From assembly GCF_002959755.1 (NCBI RefSeq), contig NZ_PPCW01000005.1, forward strand, positions 377,001 through 441,000: a stretch of 64,000 nt of DNA, read 5' to 3'. This DNA is from Veillonella sp. T11011-6 (GTDB lineage: Bacteria > Bacillota > Negativicutes > Veillonellales > Veillonellaceae). Positions 18,923 to 27,470 of this stretch are shown piece after piece. Within the stretch, counting starts at the first letter, position 1; each line of letters starts with the position of its first letter. Below the pieces are notes generated by a model. The model was not told the origin of the DNA and made no database searches. It saw only the letters and a list, made by a program, of their open reading frames with translations. The position numbers and the translations under genes are program-made.

Positions 18923-19443
18923 TGAATATTCAATGGATTGTTCTTGATGTTGATGGCGTGCTATCTGATGGTACTCTAATCTATACATCAAGTGGGGAAG
19001 AGCTTAAGTCTTTCTCTGTAAAAGATGGTCTAGGATTAACGGCAGCTCGAAAAGTAGGTCTTAAGCTTGCCATCATCACAGCACGGATATCTCCTATGGT
19101 TGAGCGACGTGCTAAGGAACTTCATTTTGATGCATTGCTTATGGGGCATGCGAATAAGACAGAAGCATTAAGAACCCTTTGTAAAGAGCATCAAATCAAT
19201 TTAGAAGAGATTGCTTACATGGGGGATGACCTAAATGATTTAGGGGCACTCCAAATCGTAGGTTTACCAATGGCACCAAATAATGCGGTACCAGAGGTCA
19301 AAGAATTAGCTAAATTTATATCTACTGTCAATGGAGGCCATGGTGCTGTTAGAGAGGCTGTAGAATATATCTTGAAAAATCAAGGTTTATGGGAAACTGT
19401 TGTAGCAGACTATGCACGAGAGGCCCATGCTCATGGACAATAA
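18922..19443 (+). CDS. kdsC: Kdo-8-phosphate phosphatase KdsC
   Basis: KdsC removes phosphate from Kdo-8-phosphate to release Kdo. The 173-residue C0-type HAD phosphatase has Asp9 and Asp11 in LDVDGVLSDG, IITAR (motif II), Lys in the KTEAL region and the GDDLNDLGAL motif III. Length fits the small tetrameric family. With the three genes before it this gives an unbroken kdsB-A-D-C set. Confidence 0.95.
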   Translation: MNIQWIVLDVDGVLSDGTLIYTSSGEELKSFSVKDGLGLTAARKVGLKLAIITARISPMVERRAKELHFDALLMGHANKTEALRTLCKEHQINLEEIAYMGDDLNDLGALQIVGLPMAPNNAVPEVKELAKFISTVNGGHGAVREAVEYILKNQGLWETVVADYAREAHAHGQ

Positions 19444-19457
19444 AGGAGGTGGGCAGA

Positions 19458-20387
19458 ATGAATAACGAATGGCAATACCATTTAGTTAAAGGCATTAGCT
19501 GGCTCGTTTGCCGACTGCCGTATAAGCTCATTTTGCTCATAGGCGCTAGTTTAGGACCAGTATATGGTCTCATAGCGAAGAAGCAAAAACTTAGAGGTAT
19601 AAAAAACATAAAAATTGGCATGAACATGAATGATCAAGAGGCAGAACAATTAATTGAAAAGTTATTTAAAAATCTTGGCCGTAGTGTTATGGAAGTATTG
19701 TACATGCCAAACCTTACAAAATCCTTTATCGATAAACATATTGAAATGCGTGGTGTCGAATATTTAGAAGAAGCCATCGCAGAAGATAAAGGCGTTATTG
19801 TTCTTACTGGACATGTAGGCAATTGGGAATGGATGGGCGCTGCTATGGCGGCTCATGGATATCCATCTACCACAATTGTTAAAAAACAACCGAATGCTCA
19901 ATTTACACGTCTCATGAATGAGTATCGTGAGATGGTGGGACTTGATGTATTTGCTAGTGGTGGCAATGAAATCGTTTCCGCTGCAAAGGCTTTAAAGAAG
20001 AAAAAACTGCTTGGCTTCTTAGCTGACCAAGATGGATATATACATGGTTTACCAGTTCCGTTTTTAGGTCAAGACTCCTCAGCGGTTATTGGGCCAGCTA
20101 CATTTGCGAAAAAATTTGGTTCTCCCGTAGTTCCCATTTTTGCATCTCGCAAGGCTGAAGGTGGGCATATTGTTCACATTTTACCAGCATTGCATTATAT
20201 TGACACTGGCGATGAAGATGCAGATATGTATCGCCTAACTGAGGAATGTGTACGCGTTACTGAAGACTTTATTCGCCAGCATCCAGATGAATGGCTTTGG
20301 TTCCAACATCGCTGGATGACTAAGATGGATCAAATTATTGATTATGATAAGAAGATAGCTGCACGGGAGAGGGCACATGAAAAATAA
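19458..20387 (+). CDS. LpxL/HtrB-type lipid A acyltransferase 2
   Basis: This 309-residue protein carries the HX4E motif at His119-Val-Gly-Asn-Trp-Glu124, the ADQDGYIHGLPVPFLG block (about 192-207) and the terminal PDEWLWFQHRW motif. It is a secondary-acyl transferase of lipid A, different from the one at 6541-7443. An in-frame start exists at 19389, but ATG 19458 is chosen because AAAGGAGGTG lies just before it and the upstream part would overlap kdsC. Its end overlaps lptC by 11 bases. Confidence 0.87.
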   Translation: MNNEWQYHLVKGISWLVCRLPYKLILLIGASLGPVYGLIAKKQKLRGIKNIKIGMNMNDQEAEQLIEKLFKNLGRSVMEVLYMPNLTKSFIDKHIEMRGVEYLEEAIAEDKGVIVLTGHVGNWEWMGAAMAAHGYPSTTIVKKQPNAQFTRLMNEYREMVGLDVFASGGNEIVSAAKALKKKKLLGFLADQDGYIHGLPVPFLGQDSSAVIGPATFAKKFGSPVVPIFASRKAEGGHIVHILPALHYIDTGDEDADMYRLTEECVRVTEDFIRQHPDEWLWFQHRWMTKMDQIIDYDKKIAARERAHEK

Positions 20388-20913
20388 TAAAAAATTAATT
20401 GCCATAGTGGCCGTTATAGTGTTGGCTCTAATTGGTCTTATCGTATATATTATGAAAGACTCTGGTGATGTGGGTACCACTCAAAATCAGAATGGTCAAC
20501 TCGTTAATTTCCAAGGTGCTGACCTACAAGAGGAAAAGGATGGCAAATTAGTGTGGGCCTTATCAGCTGAAAAGATTGAATATGACCCACGGACAAAGGC
20601 CATCGTTTTGACTAATTTGAAGGGTCTTTTCTATCAAGATGATGTGACCACTACTATTACAGCTCCTCATGCTGTATTGACGGGGGACCGCAATTCTCTT
20701 GATATCGACCAAGGCGTTACAGCTACCAATACAGAAGGTGCAGAATTTAAAACAGAAGCCCTTCACTTTGATAACAAAACGAAAACGTTGACATCTAAGA
20801 CGGCTTTTACTTATAACAGTAAGGATGTAACTATTACAGGCGATAAGCTTGAAGGTAATATGGCTTTGAAAATTATTAAAGCCATTGGCAACGCAAAATT
20901 AACGAAGAAGTAA
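20377..20913 (+). CDS. lptC: LPS export protein LptC
   Basis: LptC anchors the periplasmic Lpt bridge at the inner membrane and passes LPS from LptBFG to LptA. The 178-residue protein has one N-terminal membrane helix (about 7-27) followed by a beta-jellyroll-type region with the pattern LVWALSAEKIEYDP..KAIVLTNL and repeated beta strands. Identity is weak at sequence level in this family. It rests on length, topology and the lptC-lptA-lptB order. AGGGCA-type purines precede the ATG. Confidence 0.85.
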   Translation: MKNNKKLIAIVAVIVLALIGLIVYIMKDSGDVGTTQNQNGQLVNFQGADLQEEKDGKLVWALSAEKIEYDPRTKAIVLTNLKGLFYQDDVTTTITAPHAVLTGDRNSLDIDQGVTATNTEGAEFKTEALHFDNKTKTLTSKTAFTYNSKDVTITGDKLEGNMALKIIKAIGNAKLTKK

Positions 20914-20925
20914 TTGAGGGGAAAT

Positions 20926-21648
20926 ATGATGAATAAGAAAAAACAGATTGGTATGGCTATTTTGGCTGTACTCATGACAGCATCTGTTACAGCTTGGGCT
21001 GCAAATGACCCATTGACTATTAGCGCTGATACGTTGTCTTATGATGGCAATACAGGTCGTGCTGATGCAACCGGTAATGTTGTTATTACTCAAGCTGATA
21101 AAACTATGACTGGTGCCAATGGTTGGTACAACACAAAAACTCAAGAAGCAAGTCTTGAAGGTGGTGTATCTTTGATTGGTTCTGATATGGCTATGTCTGC
21201 ACAATCAGTGCACAGCTACAATAATAATAAATTTACTGCTAATGGCGGTGTTCATTTACAACGTAGTGATCGTCAAATTTTTGGCGATAAAGTTGAATAT
21301 AATACAGATACAGAATATGGCCTTGTATCTGGCAACGCTCGTTTAATTGCAGAAGGTACTACATTAACAGGTAATCAAGTAGAAGGTTGGCTAAAAGAAA
21401 TTCGCGCAGTAGCACAAGGGGATGTGACATTCTCTAATCCAGAACGAAATGTATCTGGTTCTGCAGAACGAGCTACCTATACACAAACACCAAATCAAAA
21501 TGATGGAGTTGTACTCTTATCTGGCTCTGCTCATGCTGTTCAAAACGGTAATGTACTTAATGCACCAGAGCTTAAGATTCGCCTTGCTGATGATTCTGCT
21601 GAAACATTAGGTGGTCGTAGTACGCTTATCATTGTTCCAAATCAATAA
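20926..21648 (+). CDS. lptA: LPS transport periplasmic protein LptA
   Basis: LptA forms the periplasmic beta-jellyroll bridge that carries LPS to the outer membrane. The 240-residue product has a signal peptide ending about AWA (about 20-24). Repeats of the OstA type follow: DPLTISADTLSYDGNTGRAD, TGNVVITQADKTMTGANGWY, and further copies to about 200. Tandem ATGs at 20926 and 20929 follow GAGGGG at 20916-20921; a TTG at 20914 is inside that site and unlikely. It is longer than E. coli LptA (185), with about one extra repeat. Confidence 0.9.
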   Translation: MMNKKKQIGMAILAVLMTASVTAWAANDPLTISADTLSYDGNTGRADATGNVVITQADKTMTGANGWYNTKTQEASLEGGVSLIGSDMAMSAQSVHSYNNNKFTANGGVHLQRSDRQIFGDKVEYNTDTEYGLVSGNARLIAEGTTLTGNQVEGWLKEIRAVAQGDVTFSNPERNVSGSAERATYTQTPNQNDGVVLLSGSAHAVQNGNVLNAPELKIRLADDSAETLGGRSTLIIVPNQ

Positions 21649-21657
21649 GGATTAAAT

Positions 21658-22377
21658 ATGTATATAGAAACCAAAAACTTAGTCAAAACCTTTAACGGGC
21701 GCAACGTAGTAGACGGGGTTAGTCTACGCGTTGATAAGGGGCAAGTCGTTGGGCTCCTAGGTCCTAATGGGGCAGGGAAAACTACATCATTCTATATGAT
21801 TGTTGGCATTGAACGACCTAGTTCAGGTATCATTACCGTTGATGGCAAGGATATTACGAATATTCCAATGTATAAACGCGCTGCTGAAGGTATTGGGTAT
21901 CTTCCGCAAGAAGCATCAATTTTTCGCTCTATGACTGTTGAGGATAATATTCGAGCAATGTTACAGACAACATCGAAGAAATCTGATGAAATTGAAGCTA
22001 TAGTGGAATCCCTCATTGAAGAATTTCATATTGGTCATGTTCGGGATCGTATGGGGATGCAGCTATCTGGTGGTGAACGCCGTCGTGTAGAAATCGCTCG
22101 TTGTCTTGCGTTAGAACCGAATTTTATTCTTCTCGATGAACCTTTTGCTGGCGTCGACCCTATCGCGGTTGCTGACATTCAACAAATCATTTTACATGTA
22201 AAAAATCGCGGTATTGGTATCTTGATTACAGATCACAATGTGCGTGAAACATTGGGGATTGTAGATAAGGCTTATATTTTAAGTAGTGGTAAGATCCTCC
22301 TAGAAGGCACCCCTGAAGAAATTGCAAACGACCCAATCGCTCGTGAGCATTACTTAGGGGATAACTTTAGATTATAG
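21658..22377 (+). CDS. lptB: LPS export ABC ATPase LptB
   Basis: LptB powers extraction of LPS from the inner membrane. The 239-residue ATPase has Walker [10 protein letters not shown] (about 35-43), Q-loop [10 protein letters not shown], signature [16 protein letters not shown], Walker [17 protein letters not shown] and the switch His in ITDHNVRE. The FAGVDPIAV segment is typical of LptB among ABC ATPases. It sits between lptA and the permease gene. Confidence 0.97.
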   Translation: MYIETKNLVKTFNGRNVVDGVSLRVDKGQVVGLLGPNGAGKTTSFYMIVGIERPSSGIITVDGKDITNIPMYKRAAEGIGYLPQEASIFRSMTVEDNIRAMLQTTSKKSDEIEAIVESLIEEFHIGHVRDRMGMQLSGGERRRVEIARCLALEPNFILLDEPFAGVDPIAVADIQQIILHVKNRGIGILITDHNVRETLGIVDKAYILSSGKILLEGTPEEIANDPIAREHYLGDNFRL

Positions 22378-22386
22378 GAGGGGACT

Positions 22387-23478
22387 ATGAGATTATTAGA
22401 TAAATATATATTAAAAGCCTTTGTAGGTCCGTTCCTATTTGGGGTATTTGCTTTTACCAGTATTTTTATTGGCACAGGCACATTGTTTAGAATTGCTCAA
22501 TATATTACTGAATATGGGGCACCGCTAGTGCTTGTTATGAAAGCTTTTGTGTTGGCCTTGCCAAGTATTGTTATCTTAACATTCCCGATGTCAGTATTAT
22601 TGGCTTCTCTTATGACCTTTAGTCGTTTGAGTAGTACTAGTGAGATTGTTGTTATGCGTGCCGGTGGTCTTAGCTTTTTACGCTTAGCGATGCCTGTATA
22701 CATTATTGCCCTTATCATCTCAATTGGGGCTGTCGCATTTAATGAATTTGTTGTACCACGTACAAATAATATGTATCAAACGATTGTGCGCGAGCAGATT
22801 ATGAAAAATGCGTCTCCTCAAACACAAAATCATATCGTTTTGAAAACAATGAATGGTAATGATTTAGGTACATTGATGTATGCTAAGAGCTATAATGCTG
22901 AAACTAAACAGTTATCTATGATTACGGTGCAACAGTTTGGAGAAGGTGGAAAACTACAACAAGTTGAAAATGCGGATACTGCTATCTGGAATGGTCAATA
23001 TTGGGTGATGCAAAATGGTATCATTTATGATATTTCCGCTGGCGATGGTGTAGAACGTACAATGAAGTTCAAGGAGCAATCCTTGCCAATTAAGTCTGCA
23101 CCAAAGGATATTCAACAAGATCAACGTAAACCAGAAGAATTAACAATCAAAGAATTACGTCATCAAATTAAAGCGTATAAGGCGGCTTATACGAATGCCA
23201 ATAAACTAGAAATGGAAATGTATCAACGTTTTACAATTCCATTAGCTAGCTTTGTATTTGCTCTTGTAGGTGCTCCATTAGGTCTTCAAAAGCAACGTTC
23301 TAGCTCATCGATTGGTTTTGGTATCAGTATTTTAATCATCTTTATTTATTATGGTGTGATGACATTTGCTGGTGCATTAGGTAAAGGTGGTGCATTGCCA
23401 ACCGTATTTGCTGCATTAATTCCAGATACATTAGGCATTATTGCTGGCCTATACTTAAATTGGCGTGTATCTAAGTAA
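22387..23478 (+). CDS. LptF/LptG-family LPS export permease
   Basis: This 363-residue YjgP/YjgQ protein has an N-terminal RLLDKYILKAF motif, three membrane helices (about 12-120), a periplasmic beta domain (about 135-260) and three C-terminal helices (about 275-360). It pairs with LptB for LPS extraction. E. coli uses two different permeases, LptF and LptG, side by side. Only one is present here, so it may act as a homodimer or have a partner elsewhere. AGGAGGGG lies before the ATG. Confidence 0.9.
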   Translation: MRLLDKYILKAFVGPFLFGVFAFTSIFIGTGTLFRIAQYITEYGAPLVLVMKAFVLALPSIVILTFPMSVLLASLMTFSRLSSTSEIVVMRAGGLSFLRLAMPVYIIALIISIGAVAFNEFVVPRTNNMYQTIVREQIMKNASPQTQNHIVLKTMNGNDLGTLMYAKSYNAETKQLSMITVQQFGEGGKLQQVENADTAIWNGQYWVMQNGIIYDISAGDGVERTMKFKEQSLPIKSAPKDIQQDQRKPEELTIKELRHQIKAYKAAYTNANKLEMEMYQRFTIPLASFVFALVGAPLGLQKQRSSSSIGFGISILIIFIYYGVMTFAGALGKGGALPTVFAALIPDTLGIIAGLYLNWRVSK

Positions 23479-23561
23479 CCTGATATATAAATAAATTTGA
23501 TTTAAGAAATAGCATATTTTCGCATCCAATAATTGTGTAATCTTATGAAAGGAGGGACTCG

Positions 23562-24776
23562 ATGTTAGTAGGTGTTAAAATATTAGTTATTATCGCCCTT
23601 ATGGGTGGACTTATTGCCTACATGGGGGATAAGTTAGGCACCAAAGTTGGTAAGCGTCGCATGTCCCTCTTTGGATTAAGGCCTAAGCATACATCGATTA
23701 TTGTTACTATCGTAACGGGATTGTTAGTTGCTGCTGCTACAGTAGGTGTATTAACTATTACATCTCAAAGCGTACGAACAGCGCTCTTTGGGATGGATCA
23801 GTTACGAGCAGATATGAAGCAACTTAATGATGAGGTAGCTGCTAAGACGCAAGAGCTTATTCGAGGACAAGCATTGCTTGAGCAAAATAAGCAAGAATTA
23901 GCAGAACGAATGGCTGAAATAGAGCAAATTCGTAAAGAGGTTGATGCAACTAAGGCTGAGTTGGCTAGTGCACAAGCGGCTAAAGATGCGACTGAAGCTG
24001 AGTTAGCTACACTTCAAGCTTCATATGATGAAGTATCTAAAAAATTAGCTGATTTAGAGGCTACAAGAGCCAAGATGGAAGCTCATATTAAGGATTTACA
24101 GACAACGCAGGAACAGTTGCAAAATGGCATTATTCATTTGCGTGAAGGTACAATTCTTTTCCAAGTTGATCAATTATTGGCTCAAGCTGTTGTTCGACCT
24201 GGTTTAAGTGAAGAAGATAGCCATGTAGCCATCAAAAATATTATTGATGATACAAATAAATTGGTATTACGTCGTCTTGGTATAGAAGATCAAGGTCAGG
24301 CTGTTGTGTATGTAGATCGTCAAAATATTGAGGTAGCTACACAAAAGCTTAATAGTGCAAAGACTCCAATGGTGGTTCAAGTGGTTGCTGCTGGAAATAT
24401 TATTGCTGGTGAACCAGCGGTAGCAGTTATTCAAGTTTACCCACAACAATTTATTTATAAAAATGGAGAAGTAATCTATTCTGCTGTAATGGATGGTGGC
24501 CCTAACGCTCAATCTGCTATGCTTCAATTCTTAAAGCAAGTAAATGAAAAGGCAAGAGAGAAAGGGATTATTCCGGATTCCTTATCTGGTGATATCGGAA
24601 CGATACCAGGGGATGATTTGTTTACTGCTATTCGTCGTATTGCTACAATGCATGGCAAGGTTCATGTGGAAGCGTATGTTGATGGTGATACATATTCATC
24701 TGGTCCTGTACATCTTAAATTACGTATTACTCAAATGCCTGTTTTTAATGATAAGGCTAAAATGCCAGCTTATTAA
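23562..24776 (+). CDS. DUF3084-type membrane coiled-coil protein
   Basis: This 404-residue protein starts with two membrane helices (about 3-22 and 45-68) separated by the KLGTKVGKRRMSLFGLRPKHTS motif that marks DUF3084. A coiled coil follows (about 80-195), then a mixed domain to the end (LVLRRLGIEDQGQAVVYVD and later strands). Function is not established. It ends the lpx-lpt run, 83 bases after the permease, with AAAGGAGGG before the ATG and a strong terminator behind. The context hints at an envelope role; that is inference. Confidence 0.75.
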   Translation: MLVGVKILVIIALMGGLIAYMGDKLGTKVGKRRMSLFGLRPKHTSIIVTIVTGLLVAAATVGVLTITSQSVRTALFGMDQLRADMKQLNDEVAAKTQELIRGQALLEQNKQELAERMAEIEQIRKEVDATKAELASAQAAKDATEAELATLQASYDEVSKKLADLEATRAKMEAHIKDLQTTQEQLQNGIIHLREGTILFQVDQLLAQAVVRPGLSEEDSHVAIKNIIDDTNKLVLRRLGIEDQGQAVVYVDRQNIEVATQKLNSAKTPMVVQVVAAGNIIAGEPAVAVIQVYPQQFIYKNGEVIYSAVMDGGPNAQSAMLQFLKQVNEKAREKGIIPDSLSGDIGTIPGDDLFTAIRRIATMHGKVHVEAYVDGDTYSSGPVHLKLRITQMPVFNDKAKMPAY

Positions 24777-24805
24777 ATTGAATAGTATTTTGGTTTATAT
24801 ACTTT

Positions 24806-24848
24806 AAACGAAGGTCTTATGTAAATTTTTACATAAGACCTTCGTTTT
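24806..24848 (+). terminator. Terminator after the lpx-kds-lpt operon
   Basis: A near-perfect 19-bp stem (AAACGAAGGTCTTATGTAA with its complement) is followed by TTTT. It is among the strongest terminators of the window and closes the operon that begins at 10167. Confidence 0.92.
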
Positions 24849-24890
24849 GTGTTAAAATATAAATGCTGTATTAGAAATGAGGATAGTAAT

Positions 24891-25418
24891 ATGACTGATA
24901 CTACGTACATTTTGGCTGTAGATCCAGGCAATGAAAAAACAGGTGTAGCAATTGTAACACCTTCTGGTACTATGGTATGTCGTAAAATTATTATGACAAA
25001 ACAGTTCAATGGTGAAATTGAACGTATATTAACTGAATATTATGGTGTTGTTCATATGGTATGTGGAAATGGTACAAATCATAAATATTTATATCCATCT
25101 CTCCAACAAATTGGACGAAATCACAGAATTACTACTAGTTTAATTGATGAATCGCATAGTACTGAGGAGGCTCGAAAATTATATTGGCAATATAATTCAC
25201 CTACAGGGTGGCGTAAGATTATCCCTACGTCTATGCAATTTCCACCAGAGCCTGTAGATGATTTGACTGCTTTTGTTATTGGTTTACGTTATACAAAACA
25301 GTTAAACCAAACTGCTAATGATATACAAAATAATATGATGGACTCTAGTGAGTTGGAAGAAAAGAGACTACATGCTATGGAGCAGTTGTACGGTAAAGGA
25401 GAAGTGCATGAAAAATGA
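24891..25418 (+). CDS. RNase H-fold (RuvX/YqgF-like) protein of unknown function
   Basis: The 175-residue protein opens with YILAVDPGNEKTGVAIV, the first strand of the RNase H-like nuclease fold with its metal-binding Asp. An acidic DDLTAFVIGL segment near residue 125 may supply the later catalytic acid. It is therefore related to the RuvX/YqgF and RuvC superfamily. It is not a clear orthologue of either; the real ruvC begins at 63520. ATG 24891 follows GAGG; an in-frame ATG 42 bases upstream lies in the terminator arm and is rejected. Its end overlaps the YitT-type gene by 11 bases. Confidence 0.6.
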   Translation: MTDTTYILAVDPGNEKTGVAIVTPSGTMVCRKIIMTKQFNGEIERILTEYYGVVHMVCGNGTNHKYLYPSLQQIGRNHRITTSLIDESHSTEEARKLYWQYNSPTGWRKIIPTSMQFPPEPVDDLTAFVIGLRYTKQLNQTANDIQNNMMDSSELEEKRLHAMEQLYGKGEVHEK

Positions 25419-26277
25419 AGCTTCAACGCATAAGTGGTCAAATTTTATTATGCGTTGCTTAATGATGATCTTAGGGGCTCTAATTTATACTATAGGCTTA
25501 GATTTATTTTTAGTACCGAATAGTATCATCGATGGTGGTGTAGTTGGTATTTCCTTGATGGCTGCAGAGCTTTCAGGAATTTCTTTTAGTATTTTCGTCG
25601 TACTCTTTAACTTGCCTTTCTTATATATTGGCTATAGAGCTAACGGCAAAAACTTTACTTTCTCTACACTATTTTCTATCGTATGGATGGCAATTTTCTC
25701 TACCTTTGCTCATGATTTTACACCTATCACAACAGATCCATTCTTAGGTTCTATCTTTGGTGGTATCATTTTAGGTATTGGGGTAGGCCTCATTATACGT
25801 AATGGTGGTTCTTTAGATGGCTCTGAAATTGTGGCAATCATCTTTGATAGACGTTCCACCTTCTCCGTTGGTGAAATCGTAATGGCCATGAATCTCATTA
25901 TTCTCGGTGCCGCAGGTTTTGTATATAGTTGGAATAGTGCTATGTATTCCTTAATCGCTTATTTTATTGCTTATAAGATGATCGATATTACAATTACAGG
26001 CCTTGATGAATCTAAAGGGGTAATGATTATTACAGATGCAGAGAACTCTAAGAATCTTGCAGATGCATTAAATGCGAACCTCAATCGTGGTGTTACAATT
26101 ATGTATGGTGAAGGGGGCTATTTAAAGCAACCTAAGCATGTTTTATATTCTGTAGTAACAAGACTTGAAATTATGAGGTTAAAAAATACTGTTTATGAAG
26201 TAGATCCATCGGCATTTATTACTATTCAAGATGTACATGATGTATTCGGTGGTAGATTTACAAAAAATGGTCATTAA
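25408..26277 (+). CDS. YitT-family membrane protein
   Basis: This 289-residue protein has five to six membrane helices (about 15-190), with the YitT signatures LVPNSIIDGGVVGISL and LIIRNGGSLDGSEIVAI. A soluble C-terminal DUF2179 domain follows (about 210-289; GVMIITDAE, GVTIMYGEGGY). YitT proteins are widespread in Firmicutes and lack a settled function. ATG 25408 has AAAGGAG upstream. The longer in-frame start at 25348 lies inside the previous gene. Confidence 0.88.
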   Translation: MKNEASTHKWSNFIMRCLMMILGALIYTIGLDLFLVPNSIIDGGVVGISLMAAELSGISFSIFVVLFNLPFLYIGYRANGKNFTFSTLFSIVWMAIFSTFAHDFTPITTDPFLGSIFGGIILGIGVGLIIRNGGSLDGSEIVAIIFDRRSTFSVGEIVMAMNLIILGAAGFVYSWNSAMYSLIAYFIAYKMIDITITGLDESKGVMIITDAENSKNLADALNANLNRGVTIMYGEGGYLKQPKHVLYSVVTRLEIMRLKNTVYEVDPSAFITIQDVHDVFGGRFTKNGH

Positions 26278-26286
26278 GGGGTTAAT

Positions 26287-26859
26287 ATGAGTAATAAAAT
26301 AGTAAAAGAAATATTAGATTGGATTTATGCTATTGTACTAGCGTTGATTATTGCTATGGTTATCCATATTTTCTTGATTCAACCAACACGTGTATCTGGT
26401 GAATCAATGGAGGATACATTACACAATGGTCAATATTTAATCGTAACGAAGTGGCATCATATTATGAATGAAATGCCAAATTATGGACAAATTGTAATCA
26501 TTGATAGTCGTGTTAATCGTGCACGTACTTGGTTAGATGATGTTGAAGAACCATTGATGAACTATGCGTCGGTATTTAATAAAGCGGCACAAACAAATGA
26601 TGTTTGGGTAAAACGCGTGATTGGCCTTCCTGGTGATGTATTGGAATTTAAAGATGGTCATGTATGGCGAAATGGTGAACAATTACAAGAACCATATACT
26701 AAAGATACAATAATGAATTATACACGATCTACACCTGTTACAGTTCCTGAAGGGCATGTATTTGTGATGGGAGATAACCGAAATCATTCTAGTGATAGTC
26801 GGTTCATTGGTCCTGTTCCCATTGATCACGTCCTAGGTTTTGTATCCTATGCAATTTAA
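26287..26859 (+). CDS. lepB: Type I signal peptidase LepB
   Basis: LepB cleaves signal peptides from exported proteins on the outer face of the inner membrane. The 190-residue protein has a single N-terminal membrane helix (about 10-31). The catalytic dyad is Ser40 (SGESMEDTL) and Lys109 (VKRVIGLPGD), with the GDNRNHSSDSR box near 160. The single-helix, short form is the Firmicute type. It follows the YitT gene by nine bases and is closed by a terminator. Confidence 0.96.
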   Translation: MSNKIVKEILDWIYAIVLALIIAMVIHIFLIQPTRVSGESMEDTLHNGQYLIVTKWHHIMNEMPNYGQIVIIDSRVNRARTWLDDVEEPLMNYASVFNKAAQTNDVWVKRVIGLPGDVLEFKDGHVWRNGEQLQEPYTKDTIMNYTRSTPVTVPEGHVFVMGDNRNHSSDSRFIGPVPIDHVLGFVSYAI

Positions 26860-26866
26860 TGCTTCT

Positions 26867-26908
26867 AAAAGCCTCTCTATAGTAGTAATTACTGTAGAGA
26901 GGCTTTTT
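26867..26908 (+). terminator. Terminator after lepB
   Basis: AGCCTCTCTA pairs with TAGAGAGGCT around a 15-base loop, with AAAA before and TTTTT after. Confidence 0.88.
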
Positions 26909-27278
26909 GTATTTAAATAAGGGGGTATTTATAGCTTAATATTATTAATGACATATTTAAGCGAAAATATATGATGAATGGCATTAATAAGGTTATTACT
27001 AATAGAAATTAGAAAGACAAAATAAAGATATTAATAATAGAAAAGTGGAATATAATTATATTTTAGTTTAATATATTAGTGTTATATATTAAATAATGTA
27101 AAATTTATTATTTTTAGTAATTAAAAGTTATAGATTTATCATCTAAAACACATGAATTTTAGATAAATAAAATGAAATTGTGCAAAATTTAATTTTGAGA
27201 AATACAGGAGAAATCTATGTTTATAGGTTTATTTTTATTCATGAAAGATATTTCATCAAATTTAGTTGTATAAAATGC
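26909..27278. other. AT-rich intergenic region before ompM copy 1
   Basis: These 370 bases hold no open frame, RNA gene or repeat that can be supported. They are very AT-rich with many A and T tracts, similar to the stretch before the second ompM gene. They could act as an upstream promoter element or binding region, which the sequence alone does not show. Confidence 0.4.
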
Positions 27279-27307
27279 TTTACAAAAAATTTGGACGGTG
27301 ATATATT
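27279..27307 (+). promoter_or_regulatory. ompM copy 1 promoter
   Basis: TTTACA at 27279-27284 and TATATT at 27302-27307 are spaced by 17 bases, with a TG extension at 27299-27300. The same arrangement (TTTACA, 17 bases, TGN, -10) occurs before the second ompM gene, which strengthens both calls. The predicted start of transcription is near 27314. Confidence 0.75.
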
Positions 27308-27313
27308 CTAATC

Positions 27314-27470
27314 ACAGTAAGGCACCACTAATAAAGAGGTGAGGCTGTGATAGATAATATAGTCGAGGAAACGTGGACACTCCTAATATATCTTTCATAG
27401 TTATACCACTTATACAGTGAATGTCTTCTGTTACTATAAATTCTTATTTATAAGAAAGAAGGAATTCATT
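27314..27470 (+). promoter_or_regulatory. Structured 5' leader of ompM copy 1
   Basis: The predicted 157-nt untranslated leader starts with a two-level stem: CACAG 27313-27317 with CTGTG 27345-27349, enclosing CACC 27323-27326 with GGTG 27338-27341. About 15 bases later lies the 20-nt element 27364-27383 (core GAGGAAACGTGGACAC). The element recurs unchanged before ompM copy 2. The ribosome binding region AGAAAGAAGGAATTCA is also shared. A control of porin translation or mRNA stability is inferred. Confidence 0.55.

Noticed and set aside
27364-27383. Resemblance of the ompM leader element to the conserved GAGGAAAGUCC segment of RNase P RNA
   Set aside because: Only the first few bases match, and the remaining RNase P core is absent from the short leader.
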